From Agapanthus africanus (Eukaryota; Streptophyta; Magnoliopsida; Asparagales; Amaryllidaceae): 64,000 nucleotides of DNA. Below, in pieces: positions 45,320 to 57,754 of the stretch. The notes under the pieces were generated by a model. It was not told the origin of the DNA. It saw only the letters and a list, made by a program, of their open reading frames with translations, and ran no database searches. The number at the start of each line of letters is the position of its first letter. Positions within the stretch are counted from its first letter, which is position 1. The position numbers and the translations under genes are program-made. The stretch is taken from the NCBI GenBank assembly GCA_030015575.1, contig JASDDO010000018.1, forward strand, positions 229,509,138 through 229,573,137. The letters run 5' to 3'.

Positions 45320-48115
45320 GTTCTTCGTTTGGGCGGCGTGAGAATCCAGATATTCTACTATTCCCTATTCAGTCTTATAACTCTTATAAGAAAAAACGGG
45401 ACCAACGTTTCCCTGCTCAGTATAATAAGCCGGTTCAGTCAATACATCGATATTATTATCTTGATTATAGCCTGATATGGTCGCTACCTGGAGAGAGAGA
45501 GAGAAGAAAACACTTTAGCGTATGCTCTTGCAAGATTAGATTGGTTATTATCTTATCTAATCAGGATGTCTCCCACTGTTTTTATCAAATCTACCTTCAA
45601 ACCCTAAAAGGTAAGATTAGCCGGGATTTCGTCAATCTTTCAGCCAGATCAGTGTCGGTACTTTGAGGGAGGTTCCCCGTGCTTTCGCACGGACCTAATT
45701 AAAGTAAACCTCGTTTTCCCAGAGGCGTAACCCCGCTAACACTTTTCTAGACACCTACTTGATCGGCTAATTGTCCTGTGTAAAACTCTCCCAGGAGTAA
45801 CTCTTACTCGCAGTGAGTATCGAGATCCAACTATCTCATAGGAGGTATGCAATCTCATTGCAAATTTCAACACTTGAAATTCCCGATAATGCTTTTACCC
45901 CTAACGTGCTATGACCTTGACGAATGCCAACAAACCATAGTCCACTAGTCAAGTTCAACCCGAACATTTCTTGATTGAATTAAACCCAGCCGTACGTCCC
46001 TTGACGAAAGCCAACAAAGCCGTACGACTACCCTAACCCAATCTCATCATATGTAGCAGATAAGTAATAGTTAGCTACAGCACACTACTCCTTGACGAAA
46101 GCCAACAAACACAGCACGAATACTAAGTATTACCTATCTGAAATGTCGGAGGGCTACGCAGGTTTTTCAGAAAACCTTGAGCGTAATGAACTTGATATCG
46201 TCGTAGAATCGAGTGTTTTTGAAAAAGGAGTGTTTTTTAGGCTTTTCTAGTTCCGCTAAAGAGGTCACTCCCGGTGAAGGGATCTTGGCTCTTTCCCCAT
46301 CGAATAAGGTGCAGGGTATATCATATATACCGCTGTGCAAAACAAAAACTATAAAGGCTGTCAAAAGCTAAACCGTGAGTTTGTAGCATCTGCCAGTTTC
46401 GCTAAAGAGGTCACTCCCGGTGAAGGGATCTCGGCTCTTTCTTCATCGAATAAGGTGCAGGGTATATCATATATACCGCTATGCAAAGCAAATCTGTAGC
46501 TACCCTTTTTATAAAGTTTTGATTCTACAACATCTTTTAGGTTTCTTTTCTTTTTATTAATCTCATTAATAAAATCCCATCAGCTTATGCTTCCTAAGCA
46601 TCACAGAAGAAACGAAAGCAGTAATATTTATATATCAGCATATATATATAGTATAAGCATTCGTCTCAGGCAGTAATATGATCTCATCACAGAACATTGC
46701 AGCAGAAGAACATATATGAAATATTGGATATACTAGGACGTCCGTGTTTTCAATACGAGCCAGTATAAAACACGGATTCCACGGTCGCGACGAATAGCCA
46801 AACCCACATCCTAAGACCCCTACGAGAGCGGCAAGTAACACTACCAATTCTAGGGTTAGGAGACCCGGTCTCGACTCCTCGAGATGGCCTCCCACTGGAC
46901 CCTAGAACCCGGTTACTTGTGCTCCCCTCCTTGGGTCTACCTAATGCGGAAAAGTATATAATATACACTGGTGACATCAACCTCATCCCGGAAGTGCCCC
47001 AATAAAAGAATATTACATACAAATGAATTTTACATGAATGAAAATAAAAAAAACCCCATCTCACATAAAACCCACGGCTATTCAGAACACGACGATCCAA
47101 TATAACATATCACAGCAACACATAATATCACATATCATCAACGTAAGTAAGTATGCATACACTGATCGTCGTTGATGTATAGCAACGAAGACTGGCAATA
47201 CAACTACATACTACACTTACGGTCACAGAAAAGAAATTGTAAAACTACAACATTTGGAATCCACAATCACTTTAGACATCGTAAATCCGAAATATCACAT
47301 ACTTCGCATTTCATGCCTAACTATATGAATTCCACATATTGTATCACATTCCAGATAAATAGACAGTATTAAACTTTCCAAACAGATAATCAAATACCCA
47401 AAATTTTCTAAATAGCTCAACACTTGAGCGGAGTTCAAATAATCCCAGAATATGTCATGGTACCGATGATCCAGCCATAGAAGGGTCAAGCCAACGCCTT
47501 ACATGTGGCACGCCGTACTGCCCCAAACCCTAAGGTTTAGAGGCAGTTCAAGACGGTCACATAATCGAGTTAAGGTTTTTGTTCTTCTAGAGTGTCCACC
47601 GTGTTACTTGTACAATTTTTCCGAAAGATTTAAACCCGATAAAAATTCAACACTTGAAAGTTTTTCGTGCCGGGAAAAAATTTGTTAATGATATCCGTTC
47701 AAACATTTTAACAGTTTCTAAATATTCGGAAATCATAACAAAATTAAATTTTCCGATCGAATCAGCGATTACAAAATAAACTCTAGAACACTCAACACTT
47801 GAGACAGATTAAAAATACCCAAAAGCAGCAACAACCACCTACGGATATTACCCTGAAAACACGTGCCCCAATGCCAAATATCGACCGCGAAACCGCCGCG
47901 GGAAGCAGGTTCCCGCCGCGGTTCCGCGACGATTTCATGGAATTGTGGGCTCGTATTTCATGGTAATTCTTAGAATTCCCTGCTGATTTTTTTGAGTATT
48001 TTTAATGCAGAAAAAATCTTATTTTTACAAAATTTCAAGAGAGGGGTTCTATTTCGTCGTATCGGGTTCGATAGGAGTTTTAACTTCGTATACACGTCGC
48101 CTAATGCTCTAGCTA
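45320..48115 (-). other. E leader
   Basis: About 2.8 kb. In the sense direction: GC-rich hairpin (47887-47927), block shared with A and D (about 47465-47600), two copies of the 95-bp repeat (46253-46348, 46398-46491), three shared-loop hairpins (45908-46119), and a pyrimidine tract ending CAG (45489-45511). No gene is supported. Confidence 0.75.
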
Positions 48116-48128
48116 GGCTCTGATACCA
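48116..48128 (-). other. E primer binding site
   Basis: The minus strand reads TGGTATCAGAGCC, one base from the right LTR at 48130. Confidence 0.92.
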
Positions 48129-48129
48129 C

Positions 48130-49866
48130 TGTAGGGTTCCTAGGCACTCTTGTGAAGGTTCATAAGGCATCAAATATGCCCGAATAAAATTTTAGACGTG
48201 CCGAACAACCCAAAGTCGGGATCTTTGCTAGATTATTAGGGTTTAACATGCAAGTAAACATCTTTACCACTAAGTGTGAGGGATTACAACCTTTATAGTC
48301 CGCTCCTTCGCTTCATAAGCTCCGAATAGAAGTCCCTTCACCGCGATCTACGATCTCCCGGACTCAAGAGAGGCTCCACAATTCGAACGATCCATGCTAG
48401 CTTGTAGTGTTCCGTTTCTCCGATGATCTACGTCGAAGTTGCTATAACTCAAGCTCTCTCACTCTAATGAGGTGAACACCCTAATCTAATGGGCTACATT
48501 AGATGAGGATGATGGATTAGTATTTATGCTATCTTTTTATATCAATTTCTCACAAGAAATCATCACAAAATGAATAACTAGTGAGCTTTCTCAAAGCTCA
48601 AGAGAGAAGAAGATGATGGAATAAGAGTTAATCCTTTTGTGATGAATAATAGAAATGAATATATGATTGATCATGGAACCATGGTCAAGGATGACAAGGA
48701 TAACCTTTGTAGAGAATAAACTAGGGCTAGGGTTTGGTTAGGTTAAAGAATGAGTCATAAGATAATATCAACCATAATATCTTACACTTGACAAAAGGAA
48801 AGCTTCTAGATGGTGCAAGAAGGAGCTAACCCTAATCAAACCCTAACCTTGCTTAATCTCCACTAAACATGTTCCATTATTAATCATATCAAGTTGCAAT
48901 AATATATATCACATATGTATTATATATTTGCAACAAAAAAAAATAATACAATTAACATATATCGCATATATATCAATGTATTACCCTGTGAGAAAATGAA
49001 ATAATAAAGTGAGCCAATATTAGATAATGTAATACAATATATCATATATATTACTATACATTAAATCATCGAATCAACACTTGATTCGACAATCCGGCTA
49101 TATCGAATATAACCGACTAATATATCATGTACCGATTCATCGAATCAACACTTGATCCGATGACCCGGTTCATATCTAAATATCGTAAGAATATAATACG
49201 GTATCTCATATCGCATTATCCTCGGTCCTGCACATATCACATATGTGCATCTACTCCGTTTTGCCTGAGCCAAGAAACCTCTGTGTAGGACTCTAAAGAA
49301 TCGTCAATACGCCGGTAGCAGGTGATGATCATATCAAACACCCACAAGCTGCAAGCGGTCAGCTAAACGTAACAGCCACCCAGGTATTGAGTGATAAGAA
49401 GATCAACAAGCTAGCCTGTACGTTCTCCTGTGAATCCAATCAATAACACTCTCGTACTGTCCGATCTCTTCATCTGATATGTCGCATATCAAGTCTAGGG
49501 GTGGTATACGTCAGACCCCAGTAACCGATAAGTCGTGTCGATGTGAGGCTCATAACGGGTCGAGAAACAACCAGTAACACTTACCAGTAAATCTCTATAT
49601 CAGCCCTGGCCAGGGACTTCCAGTTATAGCCAATCGAACACAGCACAAAATCAACTCCCTATACCGGGAGAGACGAATCCCCTCCTATCGCTCATTGCCT
49701 CCATGTGATTCGGGACTGCACCCAAAAGCCACCGTTTTGCACGCCCTCTTGGACGTGGTAAGGTGGAAATCAAAACATAGTGGGAATCACACAAGACTCT
49801 ATGACGATCTCGGGTCTACAGACTACCCTGTACCAGTGTCACCGGAGAACTGCCATCTAACGTGTG
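48130..49866 (-). mobile_element. E right (5') LTR, first part
   Basis: Starts TGTAGGGTTCC and is collinear with 40017-41742. Interrupted by F after GTGTG (49862-49866). Confidence 0.93.
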
Positions 49867-52013
49867 TGTTGGAGATAGTGCCCTCAGAGTCAATTATTGG
49901 ATCACAGGCACGTGATTGCCATGATTGAGGGAGGACCTATCCCAGTAGGACAGTCTTACTCAAGATGATAGTATGCTATCTGGTTTACCTTTATCATCGT
50001 GTACTGCTTTAGGTGACCTGACAGGTCACTATTGCACGTTGATAGAGCCCCTAGGATTCTTGCTTGACGGCCAGCAGTATGAGGGCGATCATATACGTGG
50101 GAGCTGGTAGTCTATAAGTACATCCTTAAATGGTCCCTAGTCGTGGGAGTTTCGAGACAGGGCATCGATACTCCAGAGTAGACTAGTGTATACAGTCGAG
50201 ACCCCGACGAGGGGCGGTGGCCGGTCTCACAACCCACTGGTGTCAGTTGGTTCACCTAAGATGTATACATGTGCTCATTGGGTTATGAGTACACTGGACA
50301 TGAATCGCCGGGAACATGCTAGTTGGTCTTATACCTGACGTCAGATGGCAGTTCCCTAGTGACATGTGTACAGGTTAGTTCATCGACCTGGGGATCGTCA
50401 TTTGTCTCGTGTGAGTTCCCACTGTACTTTGATTACTACCCTACCACGCTCAAAGGAAACGTGCAAACAGGTTTTAGTTGGGTACAGTCCCGAGCCACAT
50501 GGAGACAGTGAGCGGATCTTCGGGGGTTCGTCTCTCCCGGTATTGGGGGTGAGGTCGCGCTGTGTCTAGGAGAGCCAGAACATGAAAAGTCCTTGGCCAA
50601 GGCAGGAGATTTACTGGTAGGTATTCCAGTAGTATCTCAGGGTGTTCTGGGATGATCTCTGACACGACTTGTACCGCTTTTGGGGGTCTGACTTTTACCA
50701 ACCCCCTAGGCCCGCCATGCGATGCTCATAGACGAACGGACCGGACTGTACGGATATTTTCATTGACAGGCTCAGTAGGGTGTCAGGATGAGTTCGCTCA
50801 TCGAAGTCCCTTTTGGTCAATACCTGGTAGTCCGTCATGTATTGGCTTATACCTCTGACGTGCTAGTGGTTAAATCCACAACCAAAGTGTTGACGAGTCT
50901 TTAGAGTCCCCCACATTCAGTTGCTCAAGTTTTCGGGCGAAAAGCTGTAGAGGCCGTATGGAGATATGGCAGGGTTCGATCAGATACGTGCGGTATTGCA
51001 CGGATCAGGATCGGACGGATAATACTAGCCGGCTTTGGTTTAAGCCGGATCCTAGTATAGTACAGTGTAGATTTTGTATCATTGCATTTGTATTCGGTCG
51101 GAATACAGATGCGGGTGTGTATACACAGTATCGGGGTTTTCCTGTAATTTATTACGGGACCAGTTTTCTAGAGCTGCCAGTTTGCTTTCCGTTTCGGCCA
51201 TATTTCTTTGTATCTTTCATTGGCCGAAGATTGGTGGAGGAGGGCTTATTTGCATTTGTGCAAATAAGCATTTGTGAAGGGTGGTTTTTGCATTTTGTAG
51301 TGTCATGATGGTTGCACCATGACCTTGACTTTCTTGACTTCATCATTTACTTGACTTTTGGAGTAATGATGATGGGTTATGATAAGGTTGTTGGAGTGTT
51401 GGATTTGGTTTTTGATGATGATTCATAATAAGCCTTTTTCTCTCTCACTCTTGTATGATGATACACACACCCCCTTTTTGGACTTTGACCCTCTCCTCTT
51501 CGTGTTGTGTGGCCGGCCAATTCTTCAAGGGCTGTCCAAATTTTTGGGTGTGGGAATTACTCTCATTTGGCTTGGAAAATTGATAGAGCTCCTCCTCTAA
51601 AAAGTTCATTCATCTACCTCCACCATATGGCAACTCCTTTGAACCCCAAAATGAGACTTGAGTTCTACACACATTCTACAGCAAACCTTGGGCAGGTCGA
51701 CTCGCCAACTTCGTGCCCGAGTTGCCTCGGTATAGAGGCGGGAGCCCGTAAAAGAAGCAGGCGACATGGTGCCTTTCCGGCGACGAGGTGGAGATCGGAG
51801 ATTCTGCGGGAGATCGGGACGACGACGAGAAGACCGGAGGACACAGATCGCTCGGTATATCTCTCTTCCCCGTCTTGTAGTTAGCTAGGACTAGTTTAAT
51901 GGCACGATCCGGGTTTATAGTGCGCGGTGGTGCCGGTTTGAAAAGTTAAAGTTTAGCATCGCTTCCGCATTCCGGCGTCGGATTGACGGCCGGGGCGCCG
52001 CCGTGCACTTACA
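49867..52013 (+). mobile_element. F 5' LTR
   Basis: Starts TGTTGGAGATAGTGCC and ends CCGTGCACTTACA. It holds TGATAGTATGCTATC (49966-49980), the palindrome CCTTGGCCAAGG (50591-50602), the hairpin at 50606-50638, a nested stem at 51022-51058, and a perfect stem with arms GCTTATTTGCA and TGCAAATAAGC around TTTG (51244-51269). Open frames 50958-51308 and 51507-51884 recur in the 3' LTR without a protein signature. Confidence 0.95.
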
Positions 52014-52014
52014 G

Positions 52015-52027
52015 TGGTTTCAGAGCC
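52015..52027 (+). other. F primer binding site
   Basis: TGGTTTCAGAGCC, one change from the initiator Met complement, one base after the LTR. Confidence 0.88.
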
Positions 52028-54323
52028 TCGCCATTAATATAGTCTAGCTTTGTCTAATGTGTTTTACATTTCCGATCGAACAATTTTCCAAAAACCGTAT
52101 TTTTCTTTGCAACCGTTTTCTGTCGAAATTTTTTTGTCTCGAAAAATTTTTCAGGTAGTCTCAGAATACTGTGCAGGGAAGTATAAGCCTTCAGTAAAAA
52201 TTTGGTTGCGAGATCTCATTATTCGACCGCGGAACCGCGGCCAAACCCATGCTTGGGCCGCGGTTCCGCCGCTGTTTTGACAGATCAGTACACCAATTTT
52301 TTACAGAGGCCTCCAGACTTGAAAATGTGGTTTCTGGAATGTTATTTTTTGGGCCCAGAATTTCTTTAGCTGCTACAGTAGTGCTTTGGGGCCCACTTGG
52401 TAAATTTTGATCGATCGGAAAATTTTAAATACATTAGTTCACAGTATTTACATTATATCTGCGACCGTGAATGTCACTCGATCGGTAAATCCTGTCTAAC
52501 TGCTATAGCCCGGTTATACGGATTTGCGAACATGACTTTCACGTTGATGTTCTATGATTGTACTGTGATGTTGCGGATTGGTCGTGGGGATAGCCTGGTT
52601 GCAGTGGTAGTACAGTTTTGTTGTATTATATACATTTGATATTGCGGGGCGAGCGTCCGACATGTGGACTGCCATCACTGCCTGTTTGTATTATTCTTTT
52701 GGGGCACGACCAGGTTGCGGTCGATGTACCCGTTGTATGTATATTTTACTTTCTGTACTAGGATTGCCCCGCGGATGGGTGCACGGATAGCCGGGTTCTA
52801 GAGGGCAACAAGCCCGCATCTCATGGCATTGAGACGGAGGGGGCTTCACTCTAGAATTGGCGGGCTATTCGCCGCACTCGTAGGGGGTACAGGTTGACCC
52901 AGGAGGGGTGCCCAAGTTACCGGATTCCGTGAAGTGCTGGATGGTCCATTCACGTTGCTGAAGGGGGCTGCCTCGCTTCAGATTTTGGCGGGTAACTTGC
53001 CACGCCCGTAGGGGTCTAGGATTTCATTGCACAGGCTGTCCACTCGACCAGGGGAACGTCGGGTTTCAGTAGTGGCTCTGTGAAACCCGGGGATCCCAGA
53101 TATCTGTATTATTCTGTGATGCTGTACATTTCTGTGATGCTGCTTTTTATCACGCCTTGAGCGAAATATTATATATTAGTATATATATTAGTAGATGTTG
53201 TATATGTTTTGCATCCGCGCTAGTCCAGTCCCCGCTCTGTCGTTAGTTAGCTAACCTAACGGGTAATGACGGGACACAGTGGCGAATGCGGATGGCATAT
53301 ACGTACATCAGTATATTTTCGTTCTTTGTGGTGTGATCAATTAATGGGACTGCGTTGATTCGGATCAATGCAAGTTAAAAACAAACCTAATCTGATGTTG
53401 TTGGAACACTTTTCAAAAAGCTGTTATTGCAAGGACGTTCTCTTTTGTTTTGCATAGTGGTATTCAGTTGGAATATCCTGCTCCTCAGTCGACGAGGCAA
53501 GGGCCGAGATCCCTTCACCGGATTGACCCCTTGGACAAAAGTTTGCGTCAGGGCAATAACTTCACTATAGCCGATTACTTTTGCTTTGCACCGTGGTATT
53601 CAGTTGGAATATCCTGCACCTCATTCTACGGGGAAAGAGCCGAGATCCCTTCACCGGGAGTGACCTCTTTAGCAAAGGTTTTCGTCACTATATTTTTATA
53701 AAAGCTATCCAGTTCCTTCAACGATATCAAGTTCATTACGTTAAAGGTTTTCGCCAGAAACCATTCGCAGCCCTCCGTCGTTTCAGACGGGTAGCACGTA
53801 GTATTCATGCTATGTTTGTTGGCCTTCGTCAAGGCATAGTGTATGGTAGCTGCTTGCTACCTTTCTGCTGCATAGATAGATGCGTTGGTTTTGGGACAGT
53901 CGTATAGCCTTATTGGCCTTCGTCAAGTGCTTGTACGGGTGGGTTCAAATTAACCTGGACAATGACGGGTAGAACTTGACATGTGACTTATGATTTGTTG
54001 GCCTTCTTCAAGGTCATAAGAGCATGGGGCAAAAATCCACATCGGGAGTTTCTAAAGAAACTGAAACTTGCCAGATATGCGCATACCTTCTGGAGTGTGA
54101 TGACGTGAGCGGATTCCGTCACGTTATCATGCGATGATAGTTGGATCCCGATTCCTACTGATGAGTTGGTTTACTCCTCGGGTGATCCCGACTAATTCTT
54201 CTTTCGGGTTTGGAGAAGAATTTGAGGTTACAGTGGGAGGTTTCCAGATTAGATAAATTGGTAACCATTCTGATCTAGGTTAGAGTGCACGCTGAGTGTT
54301 TCTTTTCTCTCTCTCTTTTCCAG
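52028..54323 (+). other. F leader
   Basis: About 2.3 kb with no supported gene. Contents in order: GC-rich hairpin (52229-52269), two copies of the 95-bp repeat (53442-53542, 53578-53678), shared-loop hairpins (53805-54020), and a pyrimidine tract ending CCAG (54301-54323). Confidence 0.75.
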
Positions 54324-55170
54324 CGACCATTGACCCGACCCTAAGACTTTGACTCAGAGACCAAAATTAACCGAACCTTCTTAACACTGGCTTTTGGATT
54401 GTCAGAGTTGTAGACCTCATTGCCACTCCTACTTTTACCCTTTTTCTCCAGGACACCCCGTATTACTACGAACGTCCACTTCCATTGGACAAAACCATCG
54501 TATGGTTATATACGAACTAGAAGGAATTTATTCGAGGATGGTTTCCGGTTCTGGAGAAAACGGATAGGATTATTCAGTTGTCTTTTCCTTTTACCTTCTC
54601 TCAGGTTGCGAGTACTCCTTGGTTTAGGAGATAGTACACCTATTACGCAAATTGGACAGTCTTCTTCCAAACCATAGGCAGGTGCCGACCGGTAGGGAAT
54701 GAAGAAACCCAATTAGCCTATACGGTGTACAGAAGGTATTAAGTTAAGACGAAGAAAAGGATTGGAAGGCGGGCAAAGTAAATTGCGACTGATATTCACG
54801 ACCAAACCAAGTATTTCATTACCACTCCCACTTCACCTTTGTATTTCTCCAGGACACTCTGTATCACTACGAAGATCCAAAGTTTATTGGATACTCCATC
54901 GTATGGTTATATACGAACTCGAAAGGAACTTGTTCCAGTTCGGGGATGGATTCTGGTTCAGGAGAAATAGGAATAAGGTTTATTCGGTTGTCTTTTATCT
55001 TCATCTTCTCTCGCATTGCGAGCGCTCCTAGGATTAGGACAGTACACCCATTATGCTTATTGGATAGTCTTCTTCCAAACCATAGGCTGGTGCCGAACGG
55101 TAGGGAAGGAAGAAAACCATTTGGCCTAAAGGGGTGTGCAGAAGGTAATGACTAAAAACATATAAAGGGA
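54324..55170 (+). pseudogene. Gag remnant of F with an internal duplication
   Basis: Two diverged copies of a roughly 350-bp stretch lie in tandem (about 54415-54770 and 54810-55160). Both contain ATTGGACAGTCTTCTTCC or a close variant followed by CAAACCATAGGC, matching the A Gag stretch TIGQSSSSRP just before its lysine-rich region. Stops occur in all frames. Confidence 0.6.
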
Positions 55171-57740
55171 TTTGGAGAGGTGGCAAAGAATTACACGGTT
55201 ATAGTCGTGAATCTGGATAATGGAAGAGGCATTACTATGAATACCAGGATACCCCATCGAAACATTTCAATGTTTCAGTTTCACTGTGTACTGTTAAAGG
55301 AAAACTGATTTCCCGATTAGATACTTACTCCAGGGTATGTATTTACCAGGTATGATTCTCACATCTGTATGGTTTTACAGATGATGAGTGGGAGTAAGTT
55401 ATTGGAAATTGGGTGATCATCCTCATTATATCGGGATTCGTTGTAATCGGTGATATTTGAGGAATTCACCTGGGTTGTTTGCCGGACGGTGAATATTTGG
55501 TTTTGAATATCCGCTGTTATGCACCAATTTCAAATTGATACATCTGTACGTCTATTTTCATAGAGTGAGATATACCTTTTTGAAATTATGTCTGTGACAT
55601 TTACCTATATCAGTGGATGGTTAGGTAAGGAGCATTAAATAGCGGTGTAATTCTTCTTAACCATAAGAACAGTTTTCAACCTAAGATACACAGTGAATGA
55701 GTTATCAGACTCAAGGGACTTATACGGAGTATTGTATGTTGTCCAGGGTCCATCAGGACAGAGGGGTTGGTCCTCGTACTATATTCGGTTTACGTATGAC
55801 TTCTCTAGTTTTTAGACAGGTGTTTCGTGGAAACACAGGGTCCGAATTTTGAGAAGTTATAGGTATATGAATAAAGTAGAGAACCAGGTGTTGCAAGTAT
55901 CGGGATTCTTCAAGGAGATCGAAGATGTAGATACTTGTGTACGGTATTCAGGTGATAGTAATGATTAAGAGAACTAGATTCTCTTTCAGGTTACTCATAA
56001 TTGGAAGCACTCCTAAGTTGAGAAACGCTGATCGGCCTCCTTCCATTTAGAAGACATGCACTGGAGACAGCTGCATGATTTGAATCTGGTTCAATTAAAT
56101 CAGTGCCTCTGGTCCTATATTGGATATAGAACAGTTCGTATCTTAACGATGTTAAGGTACGGGGAGTTGTCTGGCATATGCTTAAAACCAGACTCTGGAC
56201 AACTCAAGGCACGTTTCTGTAATGGCTGTTTGTAGGTTGACCCAGGCTATGACGAGGGTTGACTTTCTACCATAAGAAAGATCAATAGTGATATTGTTCT
56301 TGACTCGCCACAGTTTTAATAAAAATGGATTTTTTCAGAAAACAGTAATGGGAGTATGGTAGAACTGGAAGTGATTCCAGAACCACAAACGATTACTGAA
56401 GATTTTGATAGGAACCTAAAGATTCAATCTGGTTTGACATTCCATTGGCCACTCCGCAGATACGGTGGGTAACCTCAGGCACCCGAGAGGTACTCCGGTA
56501 GCCTCAAGGACGGTGACAGGGAGGTTCTTGTTTACCCACACTTGCCATTGCTGTTGTTCCAGACTGTGAGACCCGGCAGGAGGATGAGTATAGCGTCGTT
56601 CTAAACTTGCTTTAGAAGTGTACGTTTATATGACTCTGCCAGAGGGTTGTCGTAGTCAGTAGGAGCAGCGGAAGCATTGGTGGACAGGTGGCTTATGTCT
56701 ATTTATAGACTAAAGCAGATATAGCGGAGATAGATCATCTATTTCGGATGTGAAAGTCATAGGTTTGACTTCATCAGAATAGGGGATGGATCAGTTAAGA
56801 AGGTAGTAGGGTGTGATGTCCTGGTATTTGGATGACATACACATAGTAGGAAGTGATATTCCTATACTACGATCGGTTATGCTTTGGTCGTCACGCAGTG
56901 CTTTCTCCACATGGGACTTGGACATTATATCAAACATACTAGTTACTGGATCTATGGTTTTAGATCTAGATTTGGGTAGTTTCCCAATCTGGGTACTTTG
57001 ACAGCATTCTAAGAGTATTTAGAATGGACGACTCCTGGCACGGTAGTGTACCTGCAGGTAATGGAGTCACCCTCTCTAAAGGTGTCTTACAGACTAAAGG
57101 GGAGAGGGATGTGCATGATTGGCAGATCACTTGCTCAGGCAATTGAGTCAGTCATGAGATGTCAAGTACCACACCAGATGTTATTCTTGCACTAGATGCA
57201 ATAAGTTGATGTTGATCCAATCCTAGAGAAACAGTCGGAAGCAGTTTTAGAACATAAGTGGATGTTCTAGGTATATGATAACGACAGCCTCTTTCGGAAG
57301 ACAGTTATCATTCCAGGCTTCCAAGGTGACCTGGACGACAAGGAGGTTGTCAGATTTATAGTTTTCCTTCTGATGAGGGGCAGTATTTTGGACAGATGGT
57401 CCAAGGCAATACTGAGGGAGGTATGGCGCAGGATACTGATTAAGTTCAGTTGACGATACAGTCTAAGAAGTTTGGATTTGGAGTTTATTTATGAGCTAGG
57501 TCCCATCAGACATCCAGACACATTCTTGGACAGGTATTACTCATTTCGGGAGATGGGTTTCTCCGCGAACTTGAGATATAGAGACATAGAAAGAAACATC
57601 AAAGCGGATCCACTCACTGAGGCTATTCCTCGAACGCAATAGTTTCGCAAATGAGTTTTGTGAGACTGACAAGTAGAGGAGTTGGGTGTTCGGTATCACA
57701 CGGGCTGTGATTATGCGACATCGCAATAATTAGCCTTGAG
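55171..57740 (+). pseudogene. Pol remnant of F
   Basis: Recognisable only by nucleotide similarity to A: the protease stretch near 55350 (GATTCTCACATCTGTATGG), the ERYYGF-like stretch near 56480, the VYMTQPEGF-like stretch near 56620, the YVDDI-like stretch near 56820 (now YLDDIHIVGSD), and the ADPLTKA-like tail near 57605 followed by a TAG (57640-57642). Indels break it throughout. Confidence 0.7.
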
Positions 57741-57754
57741 TGCAAGTAGGAGAT
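57741..57754 (+). other. F polypurine tract
   Basis: TGCAAGTAGGAGAT directly before the 3' LTR; one base differs from the tract of A. Confidence 0.88.

Noticed and set aside
50958..51308. 116-codon frame in the F LTR, repeated at 58825-59196
   Set aside because: Duplicated only because the LTR is duplicated, overlaps strong hairpins, and has no recognised domain.
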